From assembly GCA_016934825.1 (NCBI GenBank), contig JAFGSB010000078.1, positions 23,371 to 87,370 on the forward strand: a stretch of DNA of 64,000 nucleotides, written 5' to 3'. The stretch comes from Candidatus Zhuqueibacterota bacterium. Its GTDB lineage: Bacteria > Zhuqueibacterota > Zhuqueibacteria > Residuimicrobiales > Krinioviventaceae. Position 1 is the first letter of the stretch; every line of letters starts with the position of its first letter. Below are positions 26,594-36,308 of this stretch, piece by piece. Under the pieces are notes generated by a model that was not told the DNA's origin, did no database searches, and worked only from the letters and a program-made list of their open reading frames with translations. A program made the position numbers and the translations under genes.

Positions 26594-28252
26594 CTATGTT
26601 AATGACGCGACAAGCTTTCTTTTTACCACCTTTCCCAAAAAATTTTTGGGCAAAAATTCGACAAATTCAATGGACCTGGGAATTTTATATTTTGCCAGTC
26701 TGTCCTGGCAAAAATCCAAAATTTCTTCCGATGTCGCCTGTTTATTCTCTTTTAAAACAATATACGCCTTTACGGTCTGTCCATAATATTCATCCGCTAT
26801 ACCCATAACCGCCGCTTCGGAAACACACGGATGTTCCGTTAAAACATGTTCCACTTCACCGGGATAAATATTTTCACCACCGTAAAAAATTATATCTTTC
26901 TTCCTGTCTGTGATATAAAAATATCCGTCTTTGTCATATTTCCCAATATCCCCTGTTTTCAACCACCCGTCCGGTGTGAATACGTCCTTTGTTTCATGAT
27001 CCATTTCCCAGTATCCCAGCATAACCTGGGGACCCCGAATCTCAATTTCGCCGATCTTTCCCGGCCCCATAGGTCTGTTTGTTTCCAGCCCCACAACGCG
27101 TGCTTCCGTATTTGGCCAGGGGAGTCCTATACTGGACTCTTTATTAACTCCAAAAATGGGATTACAATGGGTGATTGGCGATGCTTCCGTTAAACCATAC
27201 CCTTCTACTAACCGGCCTTGTGTTACTTTTTCAAATTCCCTTTTGAGTTTCAAAGGCAACGGCGCAGCACCGCTGATACATACACGAACCGAATATAAAT
27301 TGATTTTTTCTTTTAACGCCTGGTTCACCAGTGCAGTATACATTGTCGGCACACCGGGGAATATGGTAACTTTGTACTTTTGAATGTCATTTAGTATTCT
27401 GTTGATCCGAAATCGCGGATGCAATATCATTGTTGAACAACTTTGAATGGCCAGGTGATGACAAGCGGTCATTCCATAACTATGTATTAACGGTAAAACT
27501 GAAAGAATAACTTCCTGTCCGTCCTTAAAATCGGTAATCCATGCTTTCGCCTGAATTGTATTGGCCACCAGATTTTTATGACTGAGCAATGCCCCCTTTG
27601 GAGTGCCGGTGACTCCGCCGGTATATATCATAACTGCCGGATCATGCGGACGTATATCAACTTTGACTGCATCACAAGTTCCTCTATCCAGTAATTCCCG
27701 AAACAGGACGGTATTTATCCCGGACTGAATTTTGTTTTTTTCAAGTTGGAACTTATTTTTGATCTGGAGAGCAAAATTCAGGAAAAAAGGCATATAGGTT
27801 TCCGCCCCGGCAATAATAACATGGTTCAGATCAAGCTCGTTATTTATTTTTCTGATCCGGGGTAACATCTTATCATATATTAATACTATATTCGCGCCGC
27901 TATTTTTAATCTGATACGACAATTCACGTTCGGAAAGTATCGGATTTATCAATACATTTATAGCCCCAATACGCAAAGCAGCCCAATAACAAATTAAAAA
28001 CTGGGGGATATTCGGAAGAGCGATCACAATTCTGTCGCCTTTACGGACGTTCAGGGATTGTAATCCGGCGGTAAAACGTAACACCAAATTATACAAATGC
28101 CGGAAGGACAGCTTGCGGCTATAATATATTACAGCCGTCTTGTCCGGGGAACTTTCTGCGGCTTGCCTGAAAAACTGGTATAAATCCTTTTCCGGAATTT
28201 CAATTTGTCCGGGAATACCGGAATCGTAACTTTTTAACCAACTTTTTTCCAT
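26594..28252 (-). CDS. AMP-dependent acyl-CoA ligase (long-chain fatty-acid-CoA ligase-like)
   Basis: A 552-residue ANL-superfamily ligase. The P-loop motif is YTGGVTGTPKGALLSH, followed by the A5-type core EGYGLTEASPITH, A7 GWLKTGDIGKYDKDGYFYI, A8 DRKKDIIFYGGENIYPGEVE and the A10 lysine region NFLGKVVKRKL. Fatty acids or similar acids are activated to the adenylate and then joined to CoA. The usual SGTTG core reads GGVTG here, a conservative change. It has its own upstream gap with a terminator, so it probably begins a transcript that continues into the STAS/HATPase and small-protein genes. Confidence 0.9.
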   Translation of the reverse strand: MEKSWLKSYDSGIPGQIEIPEKDLYQFFRQAAESSPDKTAVIYYSRKLSFRHLYNLVLRFTAGLQSLNVRKGDRIVIALPNIPQFLICYWAALRIGAINVLINPILSERELSYQIKNSGANIVLIYDKMLPRIRKINNELDLNHVIIAGAETYMPFFLNFALQIKNKFQLEKNKIQSGINTVLFRELLDRGTCDAVKVDIRPHDPAVMIYTGGVTGTPKGALLSHKNLVANTIQAKAWITDFKDGQEVILSVLPLIHSYGMTACHHLAIQSCSTMILHPRFRINRILNDIQKYKVTIFPGVPTMYTALVNQALKEKINLYSVRVCISGAAPLPLKLKREFEKVTQGRLVEGYGLTEASPITHCNPIFGVNKESSIGLPWPNTEARVVGLETNRPMGPGKIGEIEIRGPQVMLGYWEMDHETKDVFTPDGWLKTGDIGKYDKDGYFYITDRKKDIIFYGGENIYPGEVEHVLTEHPCVSEAAVMGIADEYYGQTVKAYIVLKENKQATSEEILDFCQDRLAKYKIPRSIEFVEFLPKNFLGKVVKRKLVASLT

Positions 28253-28388
28253 TCAATCTTATAAATAAAACCGTTATCGATAAAATATCATTCGTTTTAG
28301 GCTCTCATAAATACGAAATAAAATTATATCCGGTTTCTAAAAACCAGAAAAAAAATTCATTATGATATCTAATGCCGATTAATAAAAC

Positions 28389-28412
28389 AAAACCGCTATT
28401 CAAAGCGGTTTT
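28389..28412 (-). terminator. Rho-independent terminator after the iron-sulfur fusion gene
   Basis: AAAACCGCT (28389-28397) pairs with AGCGGTTTT (28404-28412) around a 6-base loop. On the minus strand it is followed by GTTTTATT. It lies about 75 bases after the stop codon at 28486. Confidence 0.75.
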
Positions 28413-28485
28413 CTATAATAATTCAAACTGTTGGAATTTAAAAAGAAAATAAAAAAAAACAAATAATTAAAAAATTTTTCGAATA

Positions 28486-30015
28486 TTAAGCAGGTTCGAT
28501 TCGTTCATTATTTGCCGCTGTGACAAATATCCCTTTTTTACCAACAACGGGACATTTATTTTCGCAAATACCACAACCTATACATAATGTTTCATCGACG
28601 TAGGGGAATTTCACAACTCGTAAAGAGCCGTCGGGGGTACGAGCTTCCCGAATATCAAATTTTATTGCTTTATCAGGTAAAGGGCAATGTTCTTCACAAA
28701 CAAGACAATCCTGTTGGGAATACCAGGGAATACATCTCGATTTATCAAAATAGGCTGTCCCCATCCTTAATTTTTGTTTCTTTTCAAGAGTTATGTTTTG
28801 AATTGCACCGGTTGGACATACCTGTCCGCATAACTTGCAGTTAAATTCACAATAACCGACGGAAGCAACCGCAATGGGAGACCAAATACCCTCCCATCCC
28901 GATTCCAGAACGGACGGCTGTAAACATGCGCCGGTAGATGAACAGATTCGGACGCATTCCTGACAGCGGATACACCGGTCCAGAAATTCGTCCTCCGGAA
29001 TTGCGCCCGGCGGTCTGATTGCTTTTCCGGCCTGGGTTTTGTCTTTCGCGGCGGCTTTGATTACAGCCAATAACGAAAGACCTGCAATCCCGGACTGGAT
29101 CAGTCGTCGTCTTGAAAAATCAATTTCATTAGCTCCGGTACTTTTCCCGAACCTGTAGGAAACGGCCTTTGGCGGGCAAACGGCGACACATTCGGCGCAT
29201 TCAATACATTCCACTGTGTTGTTTATGGTATAATCATCCTCAATTGCATTCATTTTACAACTGATCCGGCATTTACCGCAGTTTGTACAGCTTTCGGAAA
29301 CATAACGTTTTGTCAGCCGGTATTTTGAAAAAATACCCAACAGCGCTCCTAACGGACAAACATTACGGCACCAAAATCGTTTGGAAACCAAACCCAGAAC
29401 AAGAATTCCGGCAAACAGGAGCAAGACCAGCATACTCGCAAAAAATTCGGGACGTTGGATGGGTAAGACCGTATTTTGAAAAAAATCATAGGTTGAATAC
29501 ACCTGGTCTTCAAGAAATCCGATTTTAAATGCAAAATCAAAAAACCCGGTTAGAAGGAATACAAAAACCGGATAAATCGTGAGCGTCAATACCCGGGTTA
29601 ATAAAACTATGGGATCAAATAACCAGATGAACTGCAGCGAAAAGATCGAGGCTGTCAGGATGGCAAATAATATAAAAAATTTTAAAAAACGTAAACGCCT
29701 GTTTTCCAGTTCACTCCGTTTTGGCTTTTTCCGCTTGATAAAAGAATCGTTTATGTCAATTACCGTACCTAAGGGGCAAATCCATCCGCAGAAAAAACGA
29801 CCCAATGGTATCGTTAATAATAAAATGATAAAAGCAGGAATAACCGTTTGAATAAATGATCTGGATGAAATAATAGTGATGAATCCAACCAATGGGCTGG
29901 ATCTTAAAAAAAGATCGGAAGGCAAATGGATTTCATAAGGGTAACGGGCTTGAAAAAATAAAAACAAAAAAAACAGAAAAAAAATCAATTGAGAAATTCG
30001 GCGCGCATTTTTCAT
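28486..30015 (-). CDS. NapH-NapG-like membrane iron-sulfur fusion protein
   Basis: A 509-residue protein. The N-terminal half has about five hydrophobic segments and the NapH/RdxA-like motif GRFFCGWICPLGT, then CRNVCPLGALLG and two 4Fe-4S clusters (CTNCGKCRISC, CIECAECVAVCPPKAV). Near residue 290 lies SRRRLIQSGIAGLSLLAV, which looks like a twin-arginine signal, now inside the chain. The C-terminal half is NapG-like with further clusters (CIRCQECVRIC, CKLCGQVCPTGA, CLVCEEHCPLP, CIGCGICENKCPV). It should carry electrons from quinol to periplasmic partners. It follows the DUF362 gene on the same strand. No nap structural genes are in the window. Confidence 0.88.
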   Translation of the reverse strand: MKNARRISQLIFFLFFLFLFFQARYPYEIHLPSDLFLRSSPLVGFITIISSRSFIQTVIPAFIILLLTIPLGRFFCGWICPLGTVIDINDSFIKRKKPKRSELENRRLRFLKFFILFAILTASIFSLQFIWLFDPIVLLTRVLTLTIYPVFVFLLTGFFDFAFKIGFLEDQVYSTYDFFQNTVLPIQRPEFFASMLVLLLFAGILVLGLVSKRFWCRNVCPLGALLGIFSKYRLTKRYVSESCTNCGKCRISCKMNAIEDDYTINNTVECIECAECVAVCPPKAVSYRFGKSTGANEIDFSRRRLIQSGIAGLSLLAVIKAAAKDKTQAGKAIRPPGAIPEDEFLDRCIRCQECVRICSSTGACLQPSVLESGWEGIWSPIAVASVGYCEFNCKLCGQVCPTGAIQNITLEKKQKLRMGTAYFDKSRCIPWYSQQDCLVCEEHCPLPDKAIKFDIREARTPDGSLRVVKFPYVDETLCIGCGICENKCPVVGKKGIFVTAANNERIEPA

Positions 30016-30096
30016 TTGAGAATTTCCACTTTCCTTTCCGGCTAAGATCTATTACACAATTTTTCTAAAATACCAGCCAGCAAACGCTTAAATTCC

Positions 30097-31002
30097 CTAA
30101 GCGGACAGGTCAATTTCCTTCATTTTGACCCTGCTCAGATCAGCTTGTCCCAAACCGCGTTTGTGGGCATTTTGTATATACTCAATATCTTTTGCATCCT
30201 TTCCAAACAGAGTTACTGCGTAAGCATCGATAGCCACTCTGTCGGTACCTGCAATGACCACTTTTGGTATCTCCACATCATCCAGGTTACCGCCGGTCGG
30301 ACCGTTCCTGACTAAAATTCGGTAAGCATCAATTATTGTTAATGTCGGCTTGATTGCAGTATTAATATCAACAATATTCGTATGAAAATTTTTATGAATT
30401 TTACCGCGATCATCGCCCATAATACCCATCATATTTTTGAAACCAAGTGTAATACCGGAGATGGTATGGTGTTTTGCAATCGGCATGTTGATGAAAACAT
30501 CAAATTCAAGAACATCACGATATAACGGCCAGGATTTTAAAAGTTCACCTTCGGGTATGTTTACTTCGCTAAACCGGCTGTCCACTATATGCCGAACCTC
30601 AGCACCCGCTTTTTTAGCGGCGCTTTCTATCCCGCTGCGTTGATAACATCGACGGGATTGATTACATGTTCTGTCCAATACCCTGACCCGTTTTGCACCG
30701 GCATCCAGACACATCTTTACGACTTCGGCAACGGCTTCAGGATTCGTATTCGCGGCTTGTTCCGGGGTGCGGTCCCAGCCTATATTGGGTTTTAACAGAA
30801 CAGCCTGACCTTTACTTACAAATTTCCCCATTCCGCCAAGCTCTTCTACCGCTTTCCTGACCAGTTGAGCCGGTGATCCGTTTTTTATCACAACAAAATC
30901 CAGGGGTGCTTCTTGCGCCAACAATTTATAATTCAACACATCGGCTGCCGATATCAGCAATCCGGTGGCTGCGCTTTTCTTTAAAAACTCACGTCGTTCC
31001 AT
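30097..31002 (-). CDS. Tat-exported DUF362 domain protein
   Basis: A 301-residue protein with a twin-arginine signal (RREFLKKSAATGLLISA) and the DUF362 core: LLKPNIGWDRTPEQAANTN, AGAKRVRVLDRTCN, FINMPIAKHHTISGITLGFKNMMG and TIIDAYRILVRNGPTGG. DUF362 proteins often occur with 4Fe-4S proteins, either fused or adjacent. This copy has no ferredoxin domain of its own but is followed 80 bases later by the iron-sulfur fusion gene, so the two probably form one redox system. The substrate is not known. Confidence 0.87.
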   Translation of the reverse strand: MERREFLKKSAATGLLISAADVLNYKLLAQEAPLDFVVIKNGSPAQLVRKAVEELGGMGKFVSKGQAVLLKPNIGWDRTPEQAANTNPEAVAEVVKMCLDAGAKRVRVLDRTCNQSRRCYQRSGIESAAKKAGAEVRHIVDSRFSEVNIPEGELLKSWPLYRDVLEFDVFINMPIAKHHTISGITLGFKNMMGIMGDDRGKIHKNFHTNIVDINTAIKPTLTIIDAYRILVRNGPTGGNLDDVEIPKVVIAGTDRVAIDAYAVTLFGKDAKDIEYIQNAHKRGLGQADLSRVKMKEIDLSA

Positions 31003-31035
31003 AGTTACCTAACAAAACCTTTAAATGATAAAAAC

Positions 31036-31063
31036 AAAAGCCCGCTTTAAAAAGCAGGCTTTT
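31036..31063 (-). terminator. Rho-independent terminator after the TPR gene
   Basis: AAAAGCCCGCTTT pairs with AAAGCAGGCTTTT, one C.A mismatch, very small loop. On the minus strand the sequence continues GTTTTTATC. It lies 12 bases beyond the stop codon at 31075 and before the DUF362 gene. Confidence 0.75.
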
Positions 31064-31074
31064 CAGAATAATTT

Positions 31075-32103
31075 TTATTTGCCCTTATTGATCAGATCAA
31101 GCTCGTATTGAGCGTTCTTTCTCCATCGACTGTCTTTTGAAGCGGCCTCAAAATATGCTTTTGCTTTTTGAATATCACCCAATTGTTTACTGGCAACACC
31201 CGCCTCGAAATTTGCTCCGCCTTTATAAGAACCCGGCTTTTTTAAACATTCTTCCGCGGCTTTAAGGGCATCGGAGTATTTTTGCAATTTATTATTTATT
31301 GTCGCTAATTGAAAATTAGCTCTGTCATAGTCCGGTTTTATTGCCAGTGCATTTTCCAGGGCCATTATCGCCTGATCGGCATCGCCGTTATTCATAAAGG
31401 TTTCGCCAAGCAGGGTAAAAGCCCTGTAATAATCCGGTTTCACCTGGGTAGCCATCCTAAAATACTTTATGGCATTCTGATAATCCTTCATGGAAACGTA
31501 CACCAACGCAAGATTATACATTGTTGAATATCCAGTTTGATCGATCTCGATCGCCTTTTGATATGCTTTTACGGATTCCTCATAATTTTTCAAATCCTTA
31601 TAAGTGGAACCCATTGCCGAATATGCCCTGTCATATAACGGATCAAGTTCAACAGCTTTACCAAAAGCTTCGACAGCTTCGGTATATTTTCGTTGTTTGT
31701 CGTAAGTAAGACCCTTTCCATAATAAGCTTTTGAGTAATTTGGATCCAGGCTTATCGCTTTATCATAGGCGGCTAAAGCTTCCTCGAATTGGCCTTTCTT
31801 ATACAAAGTGTTACCGTCGTTATAGGCCCGTTTTGCGTTATTTAATCTTTCAGTCAGCTCAACATCAGCATTCAGCTTTTCTTTGATCGTATTCAATTCC
31901 GCGGTTAAAGCTTCATATTGTTTTAACAGCTTGTTGTACTCATCTTTGCTGATTCCCTGCTGATTCATCTTTACGTTAATTTCTTTCGCCTGGCGGAGTT
32001 TATCGTTGTATTGCTGCTGTAAATCCTGAGCCAACAATGATCCTGTAAAACATAATAATAAAATAACCAAAACATAACTGAGTGTAATGTTTCTTTTTGC
32101 CAT
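31075..32103 (-). CDS. Periplasmic TPR repeat protein
   Basis: A 342-residue exported protein: signal peptide (VILLLCFTGSLLAQ), a coiled-coil segment (about 27-95), then at least six consecutive TPR units beginning KRAYNDGNTLYKKGQFEEAL and running through YSKAYYGKGLTYDKQRKYTEA, YDRAYSAMGSTYKDLKNYEE, YSTMYNLALVYVSMKDYQNA and YYRAFTLLGETFMNNGDADQ. The repeats are regular and near-consensus, so it is a scaffold or adaptor in the periplasm. The partner is unknown. A terminator follows; the gene starts 44 bases after tRNA-Leu. Confidence 0.85.
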   Translation of the reverse strand: MAKRNITLSYVLVILLLCFTGSLLAQDLQQQYNDKLRQAKEINVKMNQQGISKDEYNKLLKQYEALTAELNTIKEKLNADVELTERLNNAKRAYNDGNTLYKKGQFEEALAAYDKAISLDPNYSKAYYGKGLTYDKQRKYTEAVEAFGKAVELDPLYDRAYSAMGSTYKDLKNYEESVKAYQKAIEIDQTGYSTMYNLALVYVSMKDYQNAIKYFRMATQVKPDYYRAFTLLGETFMNNGDADQAIMALENALAIKPDYDRANFQLATINNKLQKYSDALKAAEECLKKPGSYKGGANFEAGVASKQLGDIQKAKAYFEAASKDSRWRKNAQYELDLINKGK

Positions 32104-32146
32104 TGATTTTATCCCTTTTTTTATGACCCAAACAATTAATTAAATG

Positions 32147-32229
32147 TGCCGAAGGCGGGATTTGAACCCGCACGCCGGTTAGGCACTACCCCCTCAAGAT
32201 AGCGTGTCTACCAATTCCACCACTTCGGC
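32147..32229 (-). tRNA. tRNA-Leu (anticodon GAG)
   Basis: An 83-base gene with acceptor stem GCCGAAG/CTTCGGC, a D arm containing GGTAGACAC, anticodon stem CTATC/GGTAG around loop TTGAGGG, giving anticodon GAG, a long class II variable arm, and a T loop with GGGTTCAAATCCC. The discriminator is A and CCA is not encoded. It lies 8 bases after the secG stop. The same pairing of secG with tRNA-Leu(GAG) is found in Escherichia coli (secG-leuU). Confidence 0.95.
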
Positions 32230-32237
32230 TAAAAACA

Positions 32238-32606
32238 TCACTGTTGAGGAGCCTGTGGCAGTTCCGTACCTTCACCCTGCTCCAATGGTTCCGCTACTTC
32301 AGGTAATGTCCTTGCCGGTGACGCCATTCGTCGTTCACGTTCCTGCTCAACAAGACCCCTGTTTTCCACACTACCGCGCGTGATCATACCGAGTATGAGT
32401 GCAATAAACATAAACAAAGTGGCCAAAATTGTTGTAATACGGGTTAAAAAAGGCGCCGAACCTCTACCGCCAAATAAGGAACCCATAGCATCACCGGTAC
32501 CGCCAAATGTACCGGCAAGACCGCCTCCCTTTCCCGACTGGATAAGAATAACAAAAATTAAAAGCAGTGCAACAAGCACAAATAAAAAAATAATTACTGA
32601 ATACAT
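32238..32606 (-). CDS. secG: Preprotein translocase subunit SecG
   Basis: A 122-residue SecG with the first helix (SVIIFLFVLVALLLIFVILIQ), the conserved motif QSGKGGGLAGTFGG and FLTRIT, the second helix (ILATLFMFIALILGMI), and an extended Pro/Glu/Gln-rich tail of about 45 residues that is longer than usual. SecG accompanies SecY and SecE in the inner-membrane translocon. It follows tpiA by about 35 bases, so a gap-tpiA-secG-tRNA transcript is plausible. Confidence 0.93.
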   Translation of the reverse strand: MYSVIIFLFVLVALLLIFVILIQSGKGGGLAGTFGGTGDAMGSLFGGRGSAPFLTRITTILATLFMFIALILGMITRGSVENRGLVEQERERRMASPARTLPEVAEPLEQGEGTELPQAPQQ

Positions 32607-32640
32607 TAATTATCTAACCTTTCAAATTATTTGACCGTAA

Positions 32641-33387
32641 TCAGGCGTTAATAATTCCGAGAAAAGCATCCGCTTTCAGGGAAGCACCGCCAATCAAGCC
32701 GCCGTCAATATCCGGCTGTGACAGTAATTCGGCGGCATTCTCCGGCTTCATGCTGCCGCCATACTGAATTCGTACACTTTCGGCCAGTTCATTATCATAT
32801 AATTCAGCTAAAAGTTCTCTTATCATTTTATGAACCTGCTGCGCTTGTTCAGGGGTTGCTACTTTTCCGGTTCCTATTGCCCAAACGGGTTCATAAGCGA
32901 TTATTATTTTTGACGCATTGTCCCGGTTCAATCCGGCAAGCGCCCCGCGAACCTGCTTTGCAACAACATCATTCGTCTTTCCGGCTTCTCTCTCGCTCAA
33001 TACTTCGCCGACACAGATAATGGGTGTAATTTCGGCTTCTAAAGCCTTTTTAACTCTTTTATTTACAGTCTCATCGGTTTCATCAAAATACTGACGTCTC
33101 TCGGAATGACCGATGATCACAAACTGGCAACCAACAGATTTGAGCATCCCGGCACAAATTTCTCCGGTATATGCGCCATATTCTTCCCAATAGATATTTT
33201 GTGCGCCCAAACCAATCGGACTGTTTTTAATTACCTGGTTTACCGCATATAAATTTGTAAACGGCGGACATATAACCACATCAACATCGTGATTATTATA
33301 TAATTTTTCAATCTCTTCTGCCAGTTCCACCGATTCACTGACAGTCTTGTTCATTTTCCAGTTTCCGGCAATTATTCGTCTTCTCAT
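32641..33387 (-). CDS. tpiA: Triosephosphate isomerase
   Basis: A 248-residue TIM barrel of normal length. Catalytic residues are present: Asn9 and Lys11 in GNWKMN, His94 in IIGHSERR, and Glu166 in AYEPVWAIGTGKVAT. The phosphate-binding GGSM and GLIGGASL loops are near the C-terminus. It interconverts dihydroxyacetone phosphate and glyceraldehyde 3-phosphate in glycolysis and gluconeogenesis. Ribosome site AAGG precedes ATG. It is part of a glycolytic run with gap (upstream) and fba, and is separated from gap by a 9-base-stem hairpin. Confidence 0.97.
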   Translation of the reverse strand: MRRRIIAGNWKMNKTVSESVELAEEIEKLYNNHDVDVVICPPFTNLYAVNQVIKNSPIGLGAQNIYWEEYGAYTGEICAGMLKSVGCQFVIIGHSERRQYFDETDETVNKRVKKALEAEITPIICVGEVLSEREAGKTNDVVAKQVRGALAGLNRDNASKIIIAYEPVWAIGTGKVATPEQAQQVHKMIRELLAELYDNELAESVRIQYGGSMKPENAAELLSQPDIDGGLIGGASLKADAFLGIINA

Positions 33388-33405
33388 TTCTACCTTTATA
33401 TTTCT

Positions 33406-33432
33406 ACGGGACCGAAAATATTCCGGTCCCGT
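33406..33432. repeat. Hairpin in the gap-tpiA spacer
   Basis: ACGGGACCG (33406-33414) pairs perfectly with CGGTCCCGT (33424-33432), loop 9 bases. On the minus strand, the coding direction, it is not followed by a U-run, so it is more likely an mRNA-stabilising or processing hairpin than a strong terminator. On the plus strand a T-rich stretch follows. It lies 19 bases upstream of the tpiA start. Confidence 0.55.
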
Positions 33433-33470
33433 TTATTTTCAACAAATAAATGTTACAAAAGTTCCATCAA

Positions 33471-34499
<1,029 letters not shown>

Positions 34500-34513
34500 T
34501 TATTTAAAAAATC

Positions 34514-35440
<927 letters not shown>

Positions 35441-35567
35441 TTACATTCCCTTCGCAAACAATTGTTTTTTATATTTTTTGTAAATTACGGGTTTGAAAAA
35501 ATAAACTTATTAAAGTAACAATATTAAAATAAAATGTCAAGAATTATCTGAGTATATACGGCTCTCT

Positions 35568-36305
35568 TCATTCAATACGCGTAACCGACAGGATAACAAC
35601 CCTTTTTGCCCCTGCGGCACGCAATACACGTGCGCATTCGTTTACCGTTGTTCCTGTGGTCATCACATCATCAACGACTGCAACACAGGAATCTTTGATT
35701 TTTGTTGAATCCTTGACCGTAAACGCCCCGAGTAAATTTTTTACACGTTCCTCCCTTTTGAGGCCAGCCTGAGGAGGAGTATAATTGGTTCTTTTTAAAA
35801 TATTTTTATATACAGGCGCACCCATAATTTTCGATATTGTTTTGGCCAGTTCAGCTGATTGATTATAACCCCGCTCACGGTATCGTGAAATATGCAGAGG
35901 AACGGGCACCAGCATATCCACATCATTTAATTCCGGTTGTTGTAATATAGCCTGACCCAGTAATTCCCCGAAATAAAGGGAAAATTTTGGCATATTTTTA
36001 TATTTACACAGATGAATTAATTTTTGTACGTCAGAATTGTACTCAAACAGGGCAAGGGTTTTATCAAACCATATCGGAGGATCGGGAGGATGGATCAGTT
36101 CTTCTGCGGACAATAACGGTTTTGAAATTCCGGGCAGTTTTCGGCGGCAGTTTTCACACAGCAGCCTGTTTCCCGAATAAACCGTGCTGTCGCATAAAAC
36201 ACATAACGGAGGGAAAATAAAATCCAGTATTTTTTGACCGAAAAAAAGGGCCGCATTTCCTGCCTTTTCCGAAATGCGGCCCGAATGTCCCCAAAAATTT
36301 ATCAT
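35568..36305 (-). CDS. comF: ComF family phosphoribosyltransferase-like protein (5' end overlaps a terminator)
   Basis: The recognisable ComF protein begins near residue 26: IFPPLCVLCDSTVYS and LLCENCRRKL form a zinc knuckle. DMLVPVPLHISRYRERGYNQS and the PRPP-binding loop VAVVDDVMTTGTTVNECA follow. ComF supports DNA uptake in naturally competent bacteria. The only standard start is ATG at 36305, 3 bases after the stop of the preceding gene. Codons 8-22 are made from a strong rho-independent terminator (36241-36282). Either those codons are translated and expression relies on read-through, or an unusual start is used downstream. Confidence 0.85.
   Translation of the reverse strand: MINFWGHSGRISEKAGNAALFFGQKILDFIFPPLCVLCDSTVYSGNRLLCENCRRKLPGISKPLLSAEELIHPPDPPIWFDKTLALFEYNSDVQKLIHLCKYKNMPKFSLYFGELLGQAILQQPELNDVDMLVPVPLHISRYRERGYNQSAELAKTISKIMGAPVYKNILKRTNYTPPQAGLKREERVKNLLGAFTVKDSTKIKDSCVAVVDDVMTTGTTVNECARVLRAAGAKRVVILSVTRIE
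36241..36282 (-). terminator. Strong rho-independent terminator inside the comF 5' end
   Basis: A perfect 12-base, GC-rich stem (GGGCCGCATTTC at 36248-36259 with GAAATGCGGCCC at 36271-36282) and an 11-base loop are followed on the minus strand by TTTTTTT. It stands 27-68 bases past the end of the outer-membrane protein gene (36309) and within the comF open frame. Confidence 0.88.
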
Positions 36306-36308
36306 TGT

